The notes: generated by a model not told the origin, from the sequence alone. Counted from the stretch's first letter, positions 33,889 through 43,691 are shown. The stretch is DNA of 64,000 bases from Natrinema sp. SYSU A 869 (GCF_019879105.1 NZ_CP082249.1:1612001-1676000), one strand, 5' to 3'. Numbers and translations are program-made.

Positions 33889-35181
33889 TTACGAACCCGT
33901 TTTCTCGACGTGGTACCAGGTGCCGTCCCAGCTGAGTCCGTACTCGAGCAGCGATTTGAGCGTGAGAACGCCGAAGGCGGGATAGAGCAGCGGCGCGAGG
34001 GCGACACTCCAGCTGAGGCCGTCGATCCGGCCGTCGCTGGCGTCGCGCCACGCGACGAAGCCGATGGTCGCGACGAGGATCGTCGCGAGGACCAGAAACG
34101 CTGATTCGATGCCCAGGACGAGCAACAGGAGCAGTTTCGAGGTGAGGGCGAGCGTGAACAGGCTCCCGAGCAGGCTCGAGCACATCCGGCCAATCGAGAT
34201 GAAGCCGCGGCGGTCGAGTTCACCATCGAGCAACTCGAGAACGGTCGCGTGGAGCACCTCGATCTGGCCGACGCGCCAGCGCTTGCGCTGGCCCCAGAGG
34301 TCGCGCAGGGTGTGTGGTGCCTCCATCGTATTCGTACACTGACGGGCCTGTCTGACGGTCAAGCCCTCGCGATAGCAGTCGTGGGCGAAGTCGAGGTCTT
34401 CGGTGAGCATGTCGTCGTAGCCGCCGACGCGCTCAAACGCATCGCGGGACAGCACCGTCGAGGAACTCCGGCAGTTCGCGAAGCCGGAGAGTTCGACCAG
34501 CTTGTAGCTCGCGTGGAAGACGATCCGCTCGCAGTAGGCGACCGTCTCGATGACGCCGGCCGGCCGCGGAATCCGGCGGCCTTGGAAGACGTCCGCGCCG
34601 TCGAGCAACGAGCCCATCGCCCGCGGCAGGAACTCGGGCGTGATCGACTCGTCGGCGTCGAAGACCGCGATGTACTCGGCGTCAGTCTCGCGAACGGCGT
34701 AGTTGATCGCGCCCGCTTTCGAGCCCGGGTTTCCGTTGACCAGACACTCGACCCGGTCGTGGGCGCTCGCGAATTCGCGGGCCCGCTCGAGCGTCGCCGC
34801 GTCGTTCGGTTCGGCGACGATGACGATCTCGAGGGTCTCGTACGCGCTCTCACAGAGGCTCTCGACGCTTTCGTCCATCACGTCGTGATCGCGGTAGACC
34901 GGGACGACAGCGGTCAGCCGCGGGCCGTCGGTCACCGACTCGAAAGCGTCCCGCGACGACCATACCTCGCGGACCAGCAACAGGCTGGTAATCGCCACGA
35001 AGCCGGTGAACACGGCCATCGACGACAGCGCATCGAGGAACACCACCTGGACAGACACCACGAGCAGGTCGAGTGAGTACTGCTGGATCTCTCGTCCCTG
35101 CGTGAATCCGAACGCCAACAGGGTGAGCACACCGACGACGGTGGCCCCGTGTTCGACGGCTCGAGGGACTGTCGAAATCAT
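33889..35181 (-). CDS. Membrane-bound family 2 glycosyltransferase
   Basis: A 430-residue GT2 enzyme. Two N-terminal helices are followed by the GT-A domain: LTAVVPVYRDHDVMDESVES, NGNPGSKAGAINYAV, the metal-binding IAVFDADESITPEF, the acceptor motif TEDLDFAHDCY and the QRKRWRVGQ (QxxRW) signature. Three or four C-terminal helices follow. The layout is that of processive beta-glycan synthases such as hyaluronan or poly-GlcNAc synthases, so it may build a surface polysaccharide or modify a lipid carrier. ATG 35181 is chosen from the TATA-like TTAATAAAAC 26 bp upstream. Confidence 0.9.
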   Translation of the reverse strand: MISTVPRAVEHGATVVGVLTLLAFGFTQGREIQQYSLDLLVVSVQVVFLDALSSMAVFTGFVAITSLLLVREVWSSRDAFESVTDGPRLTAVVPVYRDHDVMDESVESLCESAYETLEIVIVAEPNDAATLERAREFASAHDRVECLVNGNPGSKAGAINYAVRETDAEYIAVFDADESITPEFLPRAMGSLLDGADVFQGRRIPRPAGVIETVAYCERIVFHASYKLVELSGFANCRSSSTVLSRDAFERVGGYDDMLTEDLDFAHDCYREGLTVRQARQCTNTMEAPHTLRDLWGQRKRWRVGQIEVLHATVLELLDGELDRRGFISIGRMCSSLLGSLFTLALTSKLLLLLVLGIESAFLVLATILVATIGFVAWRDASDGRIDGLSWSVALAPLLYPAFGVLTLKSLLEYGLSWDGTWYHVEKTGS

Positions 35182-35201
35182 TATCGTGGGTTCAAGTCGA
35201 C

Positions 35202-35211
35202 GTTTTATTAA
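35202..35211 (-). promoter_or_regulatory. TATA box of the glycosyltransferase gene
   Basis: AATAAAAC lies within an AT-rich 20-bp stretch centred 26 bp before the ATG at 35181 on the minus strand. Confidence 0.55.
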
Positions 35212-35360
35212 CATTATCATGAGACGACCGGCGCACCAGCGTCGAGGGTGGGCCACCTGCGTTCCAGTTCGCGTCCGTTCGAATCGACCGCTCCCGTCCA
35301 GGGAACCGAGCGAGACGAACCGAGACGAGTGAACAGCCGCGAGAAACATCGCCAAACGCA

Positions 35361-35370
35361 ACAAATAAAC
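35361..35370 (+). promoter_or_regulatory. TATA box of mfnA
   Basis: ACAAATAAAC is centred about 28 bp before the ATG at 35394. Confidence 0.5.
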
Positions 35371-35393
35371 CGCCGACCGATTACATACGTGAT

Positions 35394-36479
35394 ATGCAAA
35401 TCGAGCCGCAAGCGTTCGACCGGGTTCTCTCCTCGATGTGTACGGACCCCCACCCGGCGGCGCGCGACGCGGCCGAGCGGTTTCTCGCGACGAACCCTGG
35501 CGATCCCAGCACCTACCCGAACGTCGCGGCGCTCGAGGACGACGCGATCGATCTGCTAGGCGAAATTGCAGGGCTTGACGACCCGGCGGGCTACATCACG
35601 AGCGGCGGCACCGAGGCCAACATTCAGGCCGTCCGGATCGCCCGCGAGCGAGCCGACAGCCGGACGCCGAACGTCGTCATGCCCGAATCCGGTCACTTCA
35701 GTTTCCAGAAGGCCGCCGACCTGCTCGGTGTCGAACTGCGAATCGTTCCGACCGATGACCGGCATCGGGCCGACCTCGAGGCCGTCCGCGCCTCGGTCGA
35801 CGACGACACCGCGCTGGTGGTTGGCGTCGCCGGGACGACCGAATACGGTCGCGTCGACCCCATTCCGGAACTGGGCGAGATCGCACGCTCGGCCGGTGCG
35901 ATGCTCCACGTCGACGCCGCGTGGGGCGGCTTCATCCTCCCCTTTACCGACTACAACTGGCACTTCGGCCACGCAGCGGTCGATACGATGGCGATCGACC
36001 CCCACAAGATGGGCCAGGCCGCGGTGCCCGCCGGCGGGCTGCTCGTCCGCTCGCCCGACCTGCTCGACGAACTCGCCGTCGACACGCCGTACCTCGAGTC
36101 GACCTCCCAGGCGACGCTGACCGGCACCCGATCGGGAGCGGGCGTCGCGAGCGCCGTCGCCGCAATGGAGGAACTGTGGCCCGGCGGCTACCGCCGCCAG
36201 TACGATCGCTCGCAGAATAACGCCGAGTGGCTCGCCGACGCCTTAGAGAAGCGCGGCTATGCGGTCGCAGACCCCACACTGCCGCTGGTCGCGGCCGACG
36301 TGCCGCGATCGACGTTCGACGCGCTGCGGGCCAAGGGCTGGCGGATCTCACGGACTGCCACGGGTGAGCTTCGCATCGTCTGCATGCCTCACGTCACTCG
36401 CGAGATGCTGGCCTCGTTTATCGGGGATCTGGATCGGCTCGAGGTGCGTGCGAGCGTGCCGGTCGTGAGCGACGACTAA
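35394..36479 (+). CDS. mfnA: L-tyrosine/L-aspartate decarboxylase (PLP-dependent)
   Basis: A 361-residue type II PLP decarboxylase. It shows [19 protein letters not shown] near residue 65, the cofactor-stacking His in [14 protein letters not shown] near 102, HVDAAWGGF near 174 and the Schiff-base Lys in [11 protein letters not shown] near 204. Archaeal MfnA makes tyramine in methanogens and beta-alanine from aspartate (for coenzyme A) in non-methanogens. A haloarchaeon lacks methanofuran, so aspartate decarboxylase is the likelier job. It is divergent from the glycosyltransferase gene. Confidence 0.93.
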   Translation: MQIEPQAFDRVLSSMCTDPHPAARDAAERFLATNPGDPSTYPNVAALEDDAIDLLGEIAGLDDPAGYITSGGTEANIQAVRIARERADSRTPNVVMPESGHFSFQKAADLLGVELRIVPTDDRHRADLEAVRASVDDDTALVVGVAGTTEYGRVDPIPELGEIARSAGAMLHVDAAWGGFILPFTDYNWHFGHAAVDTMAIDPHKMGQAAVPAGGLLVRSPDLLDELAVDTPYLESTSQATLTGTRSGAGVASAVAAMEELWPGGYRRQYDRSQNNAEWLADALEKRGYAVADPTLPLVAADVPRSTFDALRAKGWRISRTATGELRIVCMPHVTREMLASFIGDLDRLEVRASVPVVSDD

Positions 36480-36720
36480 ATGGACATCTCGAGCGGTTTC
36501 AGACGTTGTTGATACGAACCAGCTGCTGCTCTGCTATTCGATCGAATGGGACGGTCACGGAAGCCATACCGCTCGCTCCAGCAGTTCGAACGCTACTCGA
36601 CCGGTACCGGCCGAACCAGGCGTTACACGGCAACACGTCGTTGGAGGTGACGATCGTATAGATAGTGCCGGCGTTAGCCTTAGATAGACCTGTCTCTAAA
36701 TATGTGTGTGATTGACAACC

Positions 36721-37329
36721 ATGAGCAACGACAGAGATCGAACGCTAGTTTCCCGAACTATCGAGGGAGTGGAAACGCTGGTCAGTACCGAGTCCGGCGA
36801 GATTTTTGTCGATGTCCCCGCTGCAAATGAGCGCTATATTCGCGTCGAAGAAGGCGACACGGTTCAGGAAGGGGATATTCGGTCACGAACAGCGGACGAA
36901 CTCGCGTCCGAATCGCTCAGGAAATGGACGATAGAGACGATCGGACCGGAGACAGTTATCGGGGCAGATCAACAAACGGGCGAGCGGCGCGAATGGGACC
37001 GTGAGTCACTCGATCAAAAACTCGCGATCGGCGGACTCAGCACGGACCTCACCAACTTCGAACGGGTGAAGGTAAGTGGAGCAGCGAATACATCGAAGCA
37101 AGAGGGACGACCTTCGGAGGCAGAATCCGTAACAGTGACCGTCTACGGGAACGATAGCCGAAAATTCACCGAAACGTACCGGCGCATCGATGACACTGCC
37201 GACGGCAGCGAACGTCGCCTTGAACTGACTGAACCCGATGAGCGTGTCGAACGGTTCGACCCCGATCTTCGAGAGCGGTTTGATCAAGCGGTCGAACTCG
37301 CCCTGCGAAACGAAGGATATGCCGTCTGA
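36721..37329 (+). CDS. Hypothetical haloarchaeal protein
   Basis: A 202-residue soluble acidic protein starting MSNDRDRTLVSRTIEGVETL. The N-terminal 60 residues look beta-rich (IFVDVPAANERYIRVEEGDTV). The middle has many Glu and Ser, and the C-terminal FDPDLRERFDQAVELALRNE is helical. There is no signal peptide, membrane helix or recognisable catalytic motif. Codon use is a little less GC-biased than the adjoining metG and mfnA genes. CTCTAAATATG about 25 bp upstream is a plausible promoter; the TTG at 36712 is less likely as start. Function unknown. Confidence 0.65.
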   Translation: MSNDRDRTLVSRTIEGVETLVSTESGEIFVDVPAANERYIRVEEGDTVQEGDIRSRTADELASESLRKWTIETIGPETVIGADQQTGERREWDRESLDQKLAIGGLSTDLTNFERVKVSGAANTSKQEGRPSEAESVTVTVYGNDSRKFTETYRRIDDTADGSERRLELTEPDERVERFDPDLRERFDQAVELALRNEGYAV

Positions 37330-37517
37330 CCGACGGTCCTGTTCTCCTCGAAATTCCATAGCCGTCGACTGTCAGGGGATTCCCCGCGTTACTGGTACTC
37401 GAGTCGGGAGACCGTGATCTCGCCCGTGATCGGAGCGGACGCAATGAAACGCACAGCGGCGTAAGCCCAGCGATCGAAACCGGCGGGTTTTACGCCCGTG
37501 AGCGCAACGTGACGATC

Positions 37518-39638
37518 ATGAGCCACGACGAGTTTCCGACGGACGAACCCGCCGTCGTGACCTGCGGGTTGCCCTACGCCAACGGCGACCTGCACATCGG
37601 TCACCTGCGGGGATATATCGGCGCAGACGCATTTAATCGCGCGCTCGAGACGCTGGGTCAGGAATCGATCTACGTCTGCGGATCAGACATGCACGGGACG
37701 CCGGTCGCCGTCAACGCCGAACAGCAGGGCGTCGATCCCGAGGACTTCGCCGTAGAGTGGCACGACCAGTACGAGGAGACGTTCCCGAAGTTCAACGTCG
37801 ACTTCGACAACTATGGCCACACGCACGACGAGACGAACACCGAACTCACGCAGGAGATCGTCCGGACATTGGACGACGAGGGTTATATTTACGAAAAGGA
37901 GATCCAGGTCGCCTACGACCCCGAGGCCGACCAGTACCTCCCCGACCGCTACGTCGAGGGGACCTGTCCCTACTGCGGTGCGAAGGCCCGCGGCGACGAG
38001 TGTGACGAGGGCTGTCAGCGCCACTTAGAGCCGGGCGAAGTCGAGGATCCCACGAGCACGATCACGGGCAACCCCGCGGAGTACCGCGAGCGGACCCACA
38101 AGTTCTTCGAGGTCTCGGAGTTTTCCGACTTCCTCACCGAGTTCCTCGACGGGCTCGAGGGAACGTCGAACGCACGTAACCAGCCCCGCCAGTGGATCGA
38201 AGACGGCCTGCAGGACTGGTGTATCACGCGAGATATGGACTGGGGGATCGACTACCCCAACGGAGAGACCGACGACAGCGGCGACGACCTCGTCCTCTAC
38301 GTCTGGGTCGACGCCCCGGTCGAGTACATCTCGAGCACGAAGCAGTACTCCGAGCGCGTCGGCACGGACGAGTACGACTGGGAGCAGGTCTGGAAGGGTG
38401 ACGGCGAGATCATGCACATTATCGGCCGAGATATCATCCAGCACCACTCGATCTTCTGGCCGGCGATGCTCGAGGGGGCGAACTACAACAAGCCCCGCGG
38501 GATCGCCGCGACCGGCTTCATCACGATCAACGGCAAGGGGCTCTCGACGAGTCGTAACCGCGCGATCTGGGCGAAAGAGTACTTAGACGAAGGATTCCAC
38601 CCGGATCTGCTGCGCTACTACCTGACGACGACCGGCGGCCTCCAGCAGGACGTCGACTTCTCGTGGGACGCCTTCCAAGAGAAGGTCAACGGGGAACTCG
38701 TCGGCACCGTGGGTAACTTCTGGTACCGCTCGCTGCTCTTTGCCTACCGCAACTACGAGGGGACGCCGGAAGCTGACGTCTCCGAGGAAGTTCGAGAGCG
38801 CATCGAGGGCGCGATCGGCGACGTACGCGAGAACGTCAACGACTACTCCATGCGCGGGGTGGGTCAGGCCGCGACCCAACTCGCACAGTTCGGTAACGAG
38901 TACATCCAGCGCAACGAGCCCTGGAAGCTCACCGACGAAGAGCCCGAGAAAGCCGCACAGGTCATCCGGGACTGCGTCCAGATCGCCAAGGCCGTCGCCG
39001 TCCTGCTCGAGCCGATCACCCCCGACAAGGCCCAAGAGCTGTGGGCACAGATCGACGAGGACGGCGATATCGCGGACGCTCGCCTCGAGGACGCACTCGA
39101 GGCCCCGCCCCGCAACTTCGACGAACCTGGCGAACTCTTCGAGAAGATCGAGGACGACCGCGTCGCGGAACTCACCGAAAAGCTCGAGGAGCGCGTCGAC
39201 GCCGCGTCGGACGACGACGATACAGCAGCGGCGGACGCGGCCGAAACCGAAAGCGACGATACCGACGCCGGTGAATCCGAGGGTATGGCAGACACGGACG
39301 ACCTCGAAGCGCTGGCGGACGAGCGCATCAGTTTCGACGACTTCCAAGAACTCGACATTCGCGTCGGCCGGATCGAATCGGCCGAGGGGATCGAAGATGC
39401 GGACGATCTCGCGCGCCTCGAGGTCGACATCGGCTTCGAGACGCGGCAGATCGTCGCGGGGATCAAGCAACTGCACGATCTCGACGAACTGCCGGGAACG
39501 AAGTGCGTCCTGCTCGCGAACATGGAGAAAGCGGAGCTGTTCGGCGTCGAATCCAACGGGATGATCCTCGCCGCCGGCGAGGAGGCGGACCTGCTGACGA
39601 CTCACGGCGACGCCGACGTCGGCGAGAAGATCAAGTAG
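37518..39638 (+). CDS. metG: Methionyl-tRNA synthetase with C-terminal tRNA-binding domain
   Basis: A 706-residue class I synthetase. It has the HIGH motif in NGDLHIGHLRGYIG near residue 25, a zinc knuckle CPYCGAKARGDECDEGC near 150 and the KMSKS-equivalent KGLSTSRNR near 340. A very acidic linker near residues 570-600 leads to a C-terminal OB-fold (FQELDIRVGRIESAE) of the EMAP-II type that binds tRNA and aids dimerisation. It charges tRNA(Met). The start at ATG 37518 fits a TATA-like GTTTTACG about 25 bp upstream. Confidence 0.97.
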   Translation: MSHDEFPTDEPAVVTCGLPYANGDLHIGHLRGYIGADAFNRALETLGQESIYVCGSDMHGTPVAVNAEQQGVDPEDFAVEWHDQYEETFPKFNVDFDNYGHTHDETNTELTQEIVRTLDDEGYIYEKEIQVAYDPEADQYLPDRYVEGTCPYCGAKARGDECDEGCQRHLEPGEVEDPTSTITGNPAEYRERTHKFFEVSEFSDFLTEFLDGLEGTSNARNQPRQWIEDGLQDWCITRDMDWGIDYPNGETDDSGDDLVLYVWVDAPVEYISSTKQYSERVGTDEYDWEQVWKGDGEIMHIIGRDIIQHHSIFWPAMLEGANYNKPRGIAATGFITINGKGLSTSRNRAIWAKEYLDEGFHPDLLRYYLTTTGGLQQDVDFSWDAFQEKVNGELVGTVGNFWYRSLLFAYRNYEGTPEADVSEEVRERIEGAIGDVRENVNDYSMRGVGQAATQLAQFGNEYIQRNEPWKLTDEEPEKAAQVIRDCVQIAKAVAVLLEPITPDKAQELWAQIDEDGDIADARLEDALEAPPRNFDEPGELFEKIEDDRVAELTEKLEERVDAASDDDDTAAADAAETESDDTDAGESEGMADTDDLEALADERISFDDFQELDIRVGRIESAEGIEDADDLARLEVDIGFETRQIVAGIKQLHDLDELPGTKCVLLANMEKAELFGVESNGMILAAGEEADLLTTHGDADVGEKIK

Positions 39639-39772
39639 CGGACTCGCCGCTCCTCGCTAGGAACGTTCCTGTATAGTCGAAGCGGTCTGTTATCTTCCCG
39701 TTCTATGGCGTACTGTTCCCTATTCTCGAATTAAGTCAGCCGAACGTGCATTAAAAATGCTCTCAGATAGCT

Positions 39773-39780
39773 ATTTATAT
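39773..39780 (+). promoter_or_regulatory. TATA box of the filterless TrkA_N gene
   Basis: ATTTATAT is centred 25 bp before GTG 39801 and decides that start over the upstream TTG at 39792. Confidence 0.55.
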
Positions 39781-39800
39781 ACCCACACTGATTGCCAACT

Positions 39801-40565
39801 GTGTTCCCTGATAGCGTATCACACTTCGAGGATCGACCGATTGTGCGCCACACGGTCGCTCCGATCGGCGTCTTCGTCGCGATTGTCGCGGCGGGGGTCG
39901 GGGGATTTGCAGTGCTCGGGAACGTCGGCCTCGTGGAGGCGGCGTTCTGGCTGGTCGACCTGACGAGTATCGATCTGCACTTCCAGGAGCACGCCGGCCC
40001 CGAACGAGCGACTAAGGCCTACGCCGTTCTGGTGACGGCCAGCCTCGTCCTCTCGGGGCTGTGGATCGGCGAAACGGTCGTCACCAAGGTGTTCGGGGGA
40101 CGGATTTCCACGGAGATATCACGAGCAACAATGCAACGACGCATCGACGGTAGCGACGATCACGTCATCGTCTGTGGCTACGGTATGTTCGGACGCACGA
40201 TTGCCAACCGGCTCGCGGAGGCCGATCGGACGGTCGTCGTCATCGAAATAGACGCGGACAATGCAGAGCGCGCTCGAGCGGACGGCCATCTCACTGTCGA
40301 GGGCGACGCCAGACGGGAGCAGGTGCTCCGAACTGCCGGGGTCGGCCGGGCGAAGAAACTCGTCGCCGCGATCGACGACTCGAACGTCAACATCCAGATC
40401 GCGATCGTCAGCGGGACAGCCACGTCCGCGCCCGAAATCATCGTTCGCGTCGGTGATGAGATGTACGAGTCGGTCGCGCAGGAGGCCGGGGCCGACGAGG
40501 TCGTCATCCCCGAAGTCGTCAGCGGTGAGCGCGTGACGCGGCTCGTCGAGCGGCCGGCGGACTGA
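39801..40565 (+). CDS. Two-helix membrane protein with TrkA_N domain, K+ filter absent
   Basis: A 254-residue protein from GTG 39801. Two membrane helices (PIGVFVAIVAAGVGGFAVLG; AYAVLVTASLVLSGLWIGET) frame what should be a pore loop. The loop reads AAFWLVDLTSIDLHFQEHAG, with no TVGYG filter. A complete TrkA_N Rossmann domain follows (HVIVCGYGMFGRTIANRLAEADRTVVVIEID). The layout is that of an RCK-linked K+ channel that has lost or never had selectivity residues. It may regulate a partner channel or act as an NAD-binding membrane sensor. Confidence 0.85.
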   Translation: MFPDSVSHFEDRPIVRHTVAPIGVFVAIVAAGVGGFAVLGNVGLVEAAFWLVDLTSIDLHFQEHAGPERATKAYAVLVTASLVLSGLWIGETVVTKVFGGRISTEISRATMQRRIDGSDDHVIVCGYGMFGRTIANRLAEADRTVVVIEIDADNAERARADGHLTVEGDARREQVLRTAGVGRAKKLVAAIDDSNVNIQIAIVSGTATSAPEIIVRVGDEMYESVAQEAGADEVVIPEVVSGERVTRLVERPAD

Positions 40566-40598
40566 GCACCGCCGACGGTGTCCCGTCGCAGGTCCCGA

Positions 40599-40886
40599 TC
40601 AGACCTCGTCGACGACCTGCGCGAAGTCGTCGGTGTCAACAATTTCCATCGTCTTTCCCTCGAGACCGTGTCGGTGGAGCGTCAGCGCCGACTTGAACGC
40701 TCCCTCGTTGTCGTCGGTTTCGAATACGATGAGGAAGTCGTGTTCGCCGAGAGCGGCGTAGGAGTCGTGGAGGTCCGCGCCGTGGTCCTCGAACTCCGTC
40801 CGGATTTCGCCCCAGATCGTCGCGAGTTCCTGGGCGTTCTGGACATCGCGATCGGCGAGGTCGACGAGCGTTGCGTAGGTCGGCAT
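40599..40886 (-). CDS. GYD domain protein
   Basis: A 95-residue protein of the GYD family: MPTYATLVDLADRDVQNAQE at the start, FEDHGADLHDSYAALGEHDF in the middle and LHRHGLEGKTMEIVDTDDFAQ at the end. GYD proteins have a ferredoxin-like dimeric alpha-beta barrel fold and no settled role. It is convergent with the TrkA_N gene and divergent from pyruvate kinase. Confidence 0.88.
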   Translation of the reverse strand: MPTYATLVDLADRDVQNAQELATIWGEIRTEFEDHGADLHDSYAALGEHDFLIVFETDDNEGAFKSALTLHRHGLEGKTMEIVDTDDFAQVVDEV

Positions 40887-41019
40887 GTCGTTTGAAAGGG
40901 GCGATCCGCGGAAAACGGTTAACGTGGCAGACGACGGGATCGATACTCGGCGGACGAGGCTGGTACTCGAATTCGAGTAAGTGACCATCTTTTAGGCAAT
41001 GCTGGCAGTATCTTCCGAC

Positions 41020-42777
41020 ATGAGAAATGCGAAAATCGTCTGTACGCTGGGACCGGCATCGAACGACCGGGAAACGATCCGAGAGCTCGCCGCGGCTGGG
41101 ATGTCCGTTGCACGGCTGAACGCGAGCCACGGCAGCCCCGAGGACCGCGCGGACGTAATCGACCGCGTCCGCGAAGTCGACGAAGAGCGAACGGAGCCCG
41201 TTGCGGTCATGCTCGACATGCAGGGTCCAGAGATCCGGACCGCGCCGCTGCCCGAGGGCGAGACGGTGACCCTCGAGACCGACTCCGAGATTCGGTTCGT
41301 CGAGAGCGAGGAGACGACGCCGGAGACGGTCGGCCTCTCGCTGTCGATCGACGCTGTTGAGCCGGGGGATCGCATCCTGCTCGCCGACGGATTAATCGAG
41401 ACAACTGTTCTCGAGCGCGACGGCGACGCGGTTCGGGCGCGAGTCGACACCGGCGGCGAACTGGGCGGTCGAAAAGGGGTCAACGTCCCCGGCGTCGAGC
41501 TGGGACTCGATATCGTCACCGAAAAGGATCGCAGAGACCTCGAACTGGCCGCAGAGAAGGGCGTCGATTTCGTCGCGGCGAGTTTCGTCCGGGACGCCGA
41601 GGACGTCTACGAGGTCGGCGAGGTTCTCGAAGAGAACGATGCCGATATCCCCATCATCGCGAAGATCGAGCGAGCGGGTGCGGTCGAAAACCTAGACGAG
41701 ATCATCGACGCCGCCTACGGCGTGATGGTCGCACGCGGTGACCTCGGTGTCGAGTGTCCGATGGAGGACGTCCCGATGATTCAAAAGCGGATCATCCGGA
41801 AGTGTCGCGAGGCCGGCCGGCCGGTCATCACGGCGACGGAGATGCTCGACTCGATGGTCCACGCCCGCCGGCCCACGCGCGCAGAGGCCTCTGACGTCGC
41901 AAACGCCGTCCTCGACGGCACCGACGGGGTCATGCTGTCGGCCGAGACGGCGGTCGGCGACCACCCCGTCGAGGTCGTCGACGCGATGGACAGCATCGTC
42001 CGCGAGGTCGAAGGCTCCGAGGAGCACGCCGAGTTGTTCGAGCAGCGGGTGCCGGCGTCGGGGGAGGCGCGGACGGACGCGCTGGCGCGTTCGGCACGGT
42101 TCCTGGCACGAGACATCGGCGCGGATGCGGTCGTCGCCGCGACGGAGTCCGGCTATACGGCGCTGAAAACGGCGAAATACCGACCGGGCGTCCCGGTCGT
42201 CGCCTCGACACCGAGCCAGACGGTTCGCCGCCAGCTCGCCTTGACCTGGGGCGTGACGCCGCTATACGCGCCCGTCTCGGACCAGGGCGCTGACGCCGTC
42301 GTCGAGAAGGCGGTCCAGGCCGCACTGGACGCTGGCGTCGCCCAGAGCGGGGACACCGTCGTCGTCCTCTGTGGGATGATGACCGACCTCGAGGGGGCGA
42401 ACACGACGAACATGCTGAAGGTCCACGTCGCCGCGGACGCGCTGACGACCGGACGGGTCGTCGTCGAAGGGCGGACCACCGGTCCCGTCGTCCGCGTTAC
42501 GGACGGCGACCTCACCGACGTTCCCGACGGGGCGATCCTCGCGCTTCCCACCGATTTCGACGAGGAGTTTTCCGGCGACACGAGTCGAATCGGCGGTATC
42601 GTCAACGCCGAGCGGGGCATGACCGGCTATCCGGCGCTGGTCGCACGCGAACTCGGGATTCCGATGATCAGCGATGCGGACATCGCGGACCTCGTGGACG
42701 GCGACACCGTTACCGTCGACGCCGAACGCGGCGTCATCTACGGCGGCGAGATTGGCAATCGAACCGAGCGGCTCTGA
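41020..42777 (+). CDS. pyk: Pyruvate kinase with C-terminal swivel-like domain
   Basis: A 585-residue enzyme. It has the substrate segment RLNASHGSPEDR near residue 33, the catalytic Lys in IPIIAKIERAGAV near 212, MVARGDLGVE near 235 and GRPVITATEMLDSM near 268. The last 100 residues form the extra PEP-utilising (phosphohistidine swivel) domain found in some pyruvate kinases, but the usual TCH/TSH motif reads MTGYPALVARELGIP, so the phosphorylatable His is missing. It makes pyruvate and ATP from PEP at the end of glycolysis. It is followed on the same strand by three genes. Confidence 0.96.
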   Translation: MRNAKIVCTLGPASNDRETIRELAAAGMSVARLNASHGSPEDRADVIDRVREVDEERTEPVAVMLDMQGPEIRTAPLPEGETVTLETDSEIRFVESEETTPETVGLSLSIDAVEPGDRILLADGLIETTVLERDGDAVRARVDTGGELGGRKGVNVPGVELGLDIVTEKDRRDLELAAEKGVDFVAASFVRDAEDVYEVGEVLEENDADIPIIAKIERAGAVENLDEIIDAAYGVMVARGDLGVECPMEDVPMIQKRIIRKCREAGRPVITATEMLDSMVHARRPTRAEASDVANAVLDGTDGVMLSAETAVGDHPVEVVDAMDSIVREVEGSEEHAELFEQRVPASGEARTDALARSARFLARDIGADAVVAATESGYTALKTAKYRPGVPVVASTPSQTVRRQLALTWGVTPLYAPVSDQGADAVVEKAVQAALDAGVAQSGDTVVVLCGMMTDLEGANTTNMLKVHVAADALTTGRVVVEGRTTGPVVRVTDGDLTDVPDGAILALPTDFDEEFSGDTSRIGGIVNAERGMTGYPALVARELGIPMISDADIADLVDGDTVTVDAERGVIYGGEIGNRTERL

Positions 42778-42810
42778 ACTGAACGTGAGGCGACCCGCGA
42801 CCGGACCGCG

Positions 42811-42820
42811 GGTTTTTGAC
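42811..42820 (+). promoter_or_regulatory. T-rich promoter element of the acidic membrane-anchored gene
   Basis: GGTTTTTGAC is centred 28 bp before the ATG at 42843 and lies between the pyk stop and the next gene. It may also help end the pyk transcript. Confidence 0.4.
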
Positions 42821-42842
42821 GACGGATCCATTACGACCGAGT

Positions 42843-43234
42843 ATGGCAGACGAGCCCCCGGGAACGGCAACGCCACCGACGACCGATGGAACGATCCCTC
42901 GGGGACGGAGCCGGGAGCTGACAGAGGAGACGGTTCGAACAGCGTCGACTCGAGCAACGAGTGGGGCGTAACCGATCGAGCCGACCGACCGACGGTCGGC
43001 GGCGACCCGGATGATGACCGCGACGACGAGCGGGACCGAATCCCGCTCGATCTCTCCGGCTCGAGCGAGGATACGTCGGACGGTGACGACGAGGGCGAGG
43101 ACGAGTACGCACCCGAATCCAGTGCGACGCCGATCGAACCCGGCGATCCAGACCTCGAGAACGCGCTGTTCGTCGTTCTGGGGGCGATCGCCATGGTACT
43201 CGTGCTCGCGCGGTTAATTATAGTCCCCCTGTGA
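42843..43234 (+). pseudogene. Acidic protein with C-terminal membrane anchor (DUF7312-like), frameshifted at its start
   Basis: ATG 42843 opens MADEPPG and soon loses frame. The long acidic frame continues NGNATDDRWNDPSG and ends in one membrane helix (ALFVVLGAIAMVLVLARLII). One more C in the five-C run at 42855-42859, or a G in the adjoining GGG, gives a single protein of about 130 residues. The layout, disordered acidic body plus a C-terminal helix, resembles haloarchaeal proteins I recall as DUF7312. It follows pyk by 65 bp and has its own T-rich promoter element. Confidence 0.7.
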
Positions 43235-43289
43235 CGGAATTCGGGGACGAAGACTCGAGTACTGTACCCGCTTCGAACAGCCGACCGAA

Positions 43290-43293
43290 GGAG
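43290..43293 (+). promoter_or_regulatory. Shine-Dalgarno site ahead of the 43298 gene
   Basis: GGAG within GAAGGAG lies four bases before ATG 43298. Most genes here lack such a site, so this points to internal translation within a polycistronic mRNA. Confidence 0.55.
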
Positions 43294-43297
43294 ACCC

Positions 43298-43630
43298 ATG
43301 CGCGTTCAGAGTTATATATACAACAGCGAGACTGCCGCGGAGCACGTCGAGACCGTCCTCGAGCGACTGTCGGATCGCGACGAGTCGATCGACTATCTGG
43401 ATATCGCTGCGGCGGACGACCGGGACGACGCGATCCGAGAGGCGATGCTGACGGTCCGCGAGTCAGTCCGAATCGGCACGAATCCAGACGAAATCTACGA
43501 TGAGGACGGAAACCCGGACTTTTCGGCCGGCGTCCTCGTCACTAAAGCGCCGACCGGGCGTCGGACCCTCACGATCGGAGCGGACGCGCTCGAGGAACTG
43601 GACGACGAGACCGAGACGGACGGCGGGTAA
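43298..43630 (+). CDS. Conserved haloarchaeal hypothetical protein
   Basis: A 110-residue acidic protein starting MRVQSYIYNSETAAEHVE, with an alpha/beta pattern and a closing GVLVTKAPTGRRTLTIGADA segment. No motif I can name. It has a good ribosome site and lies 63 bp after the acidic membrane-anchored gene and 61 bp before the methylthiotransferase, so it is likely in their transcription unit. The composition fits a genuine gene. Function unknown. Confidence 0.72.
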   Translation: MRVQSYIYNSETAAEHVETVLERLSDRDESIDYLDIAAADDRDDAIREAMLTVRESVRIGTNPDEIYDEDGNPDFSAGVLVTKAPTGRRTLTIGADALEELDDETETDGG

Positions 43631-43691
43631 CTGACGGCGGCCCCGATCCGTCGAGTTTTTGCGTTACCAGCCCTGAGAACGGTCCAAGCGA

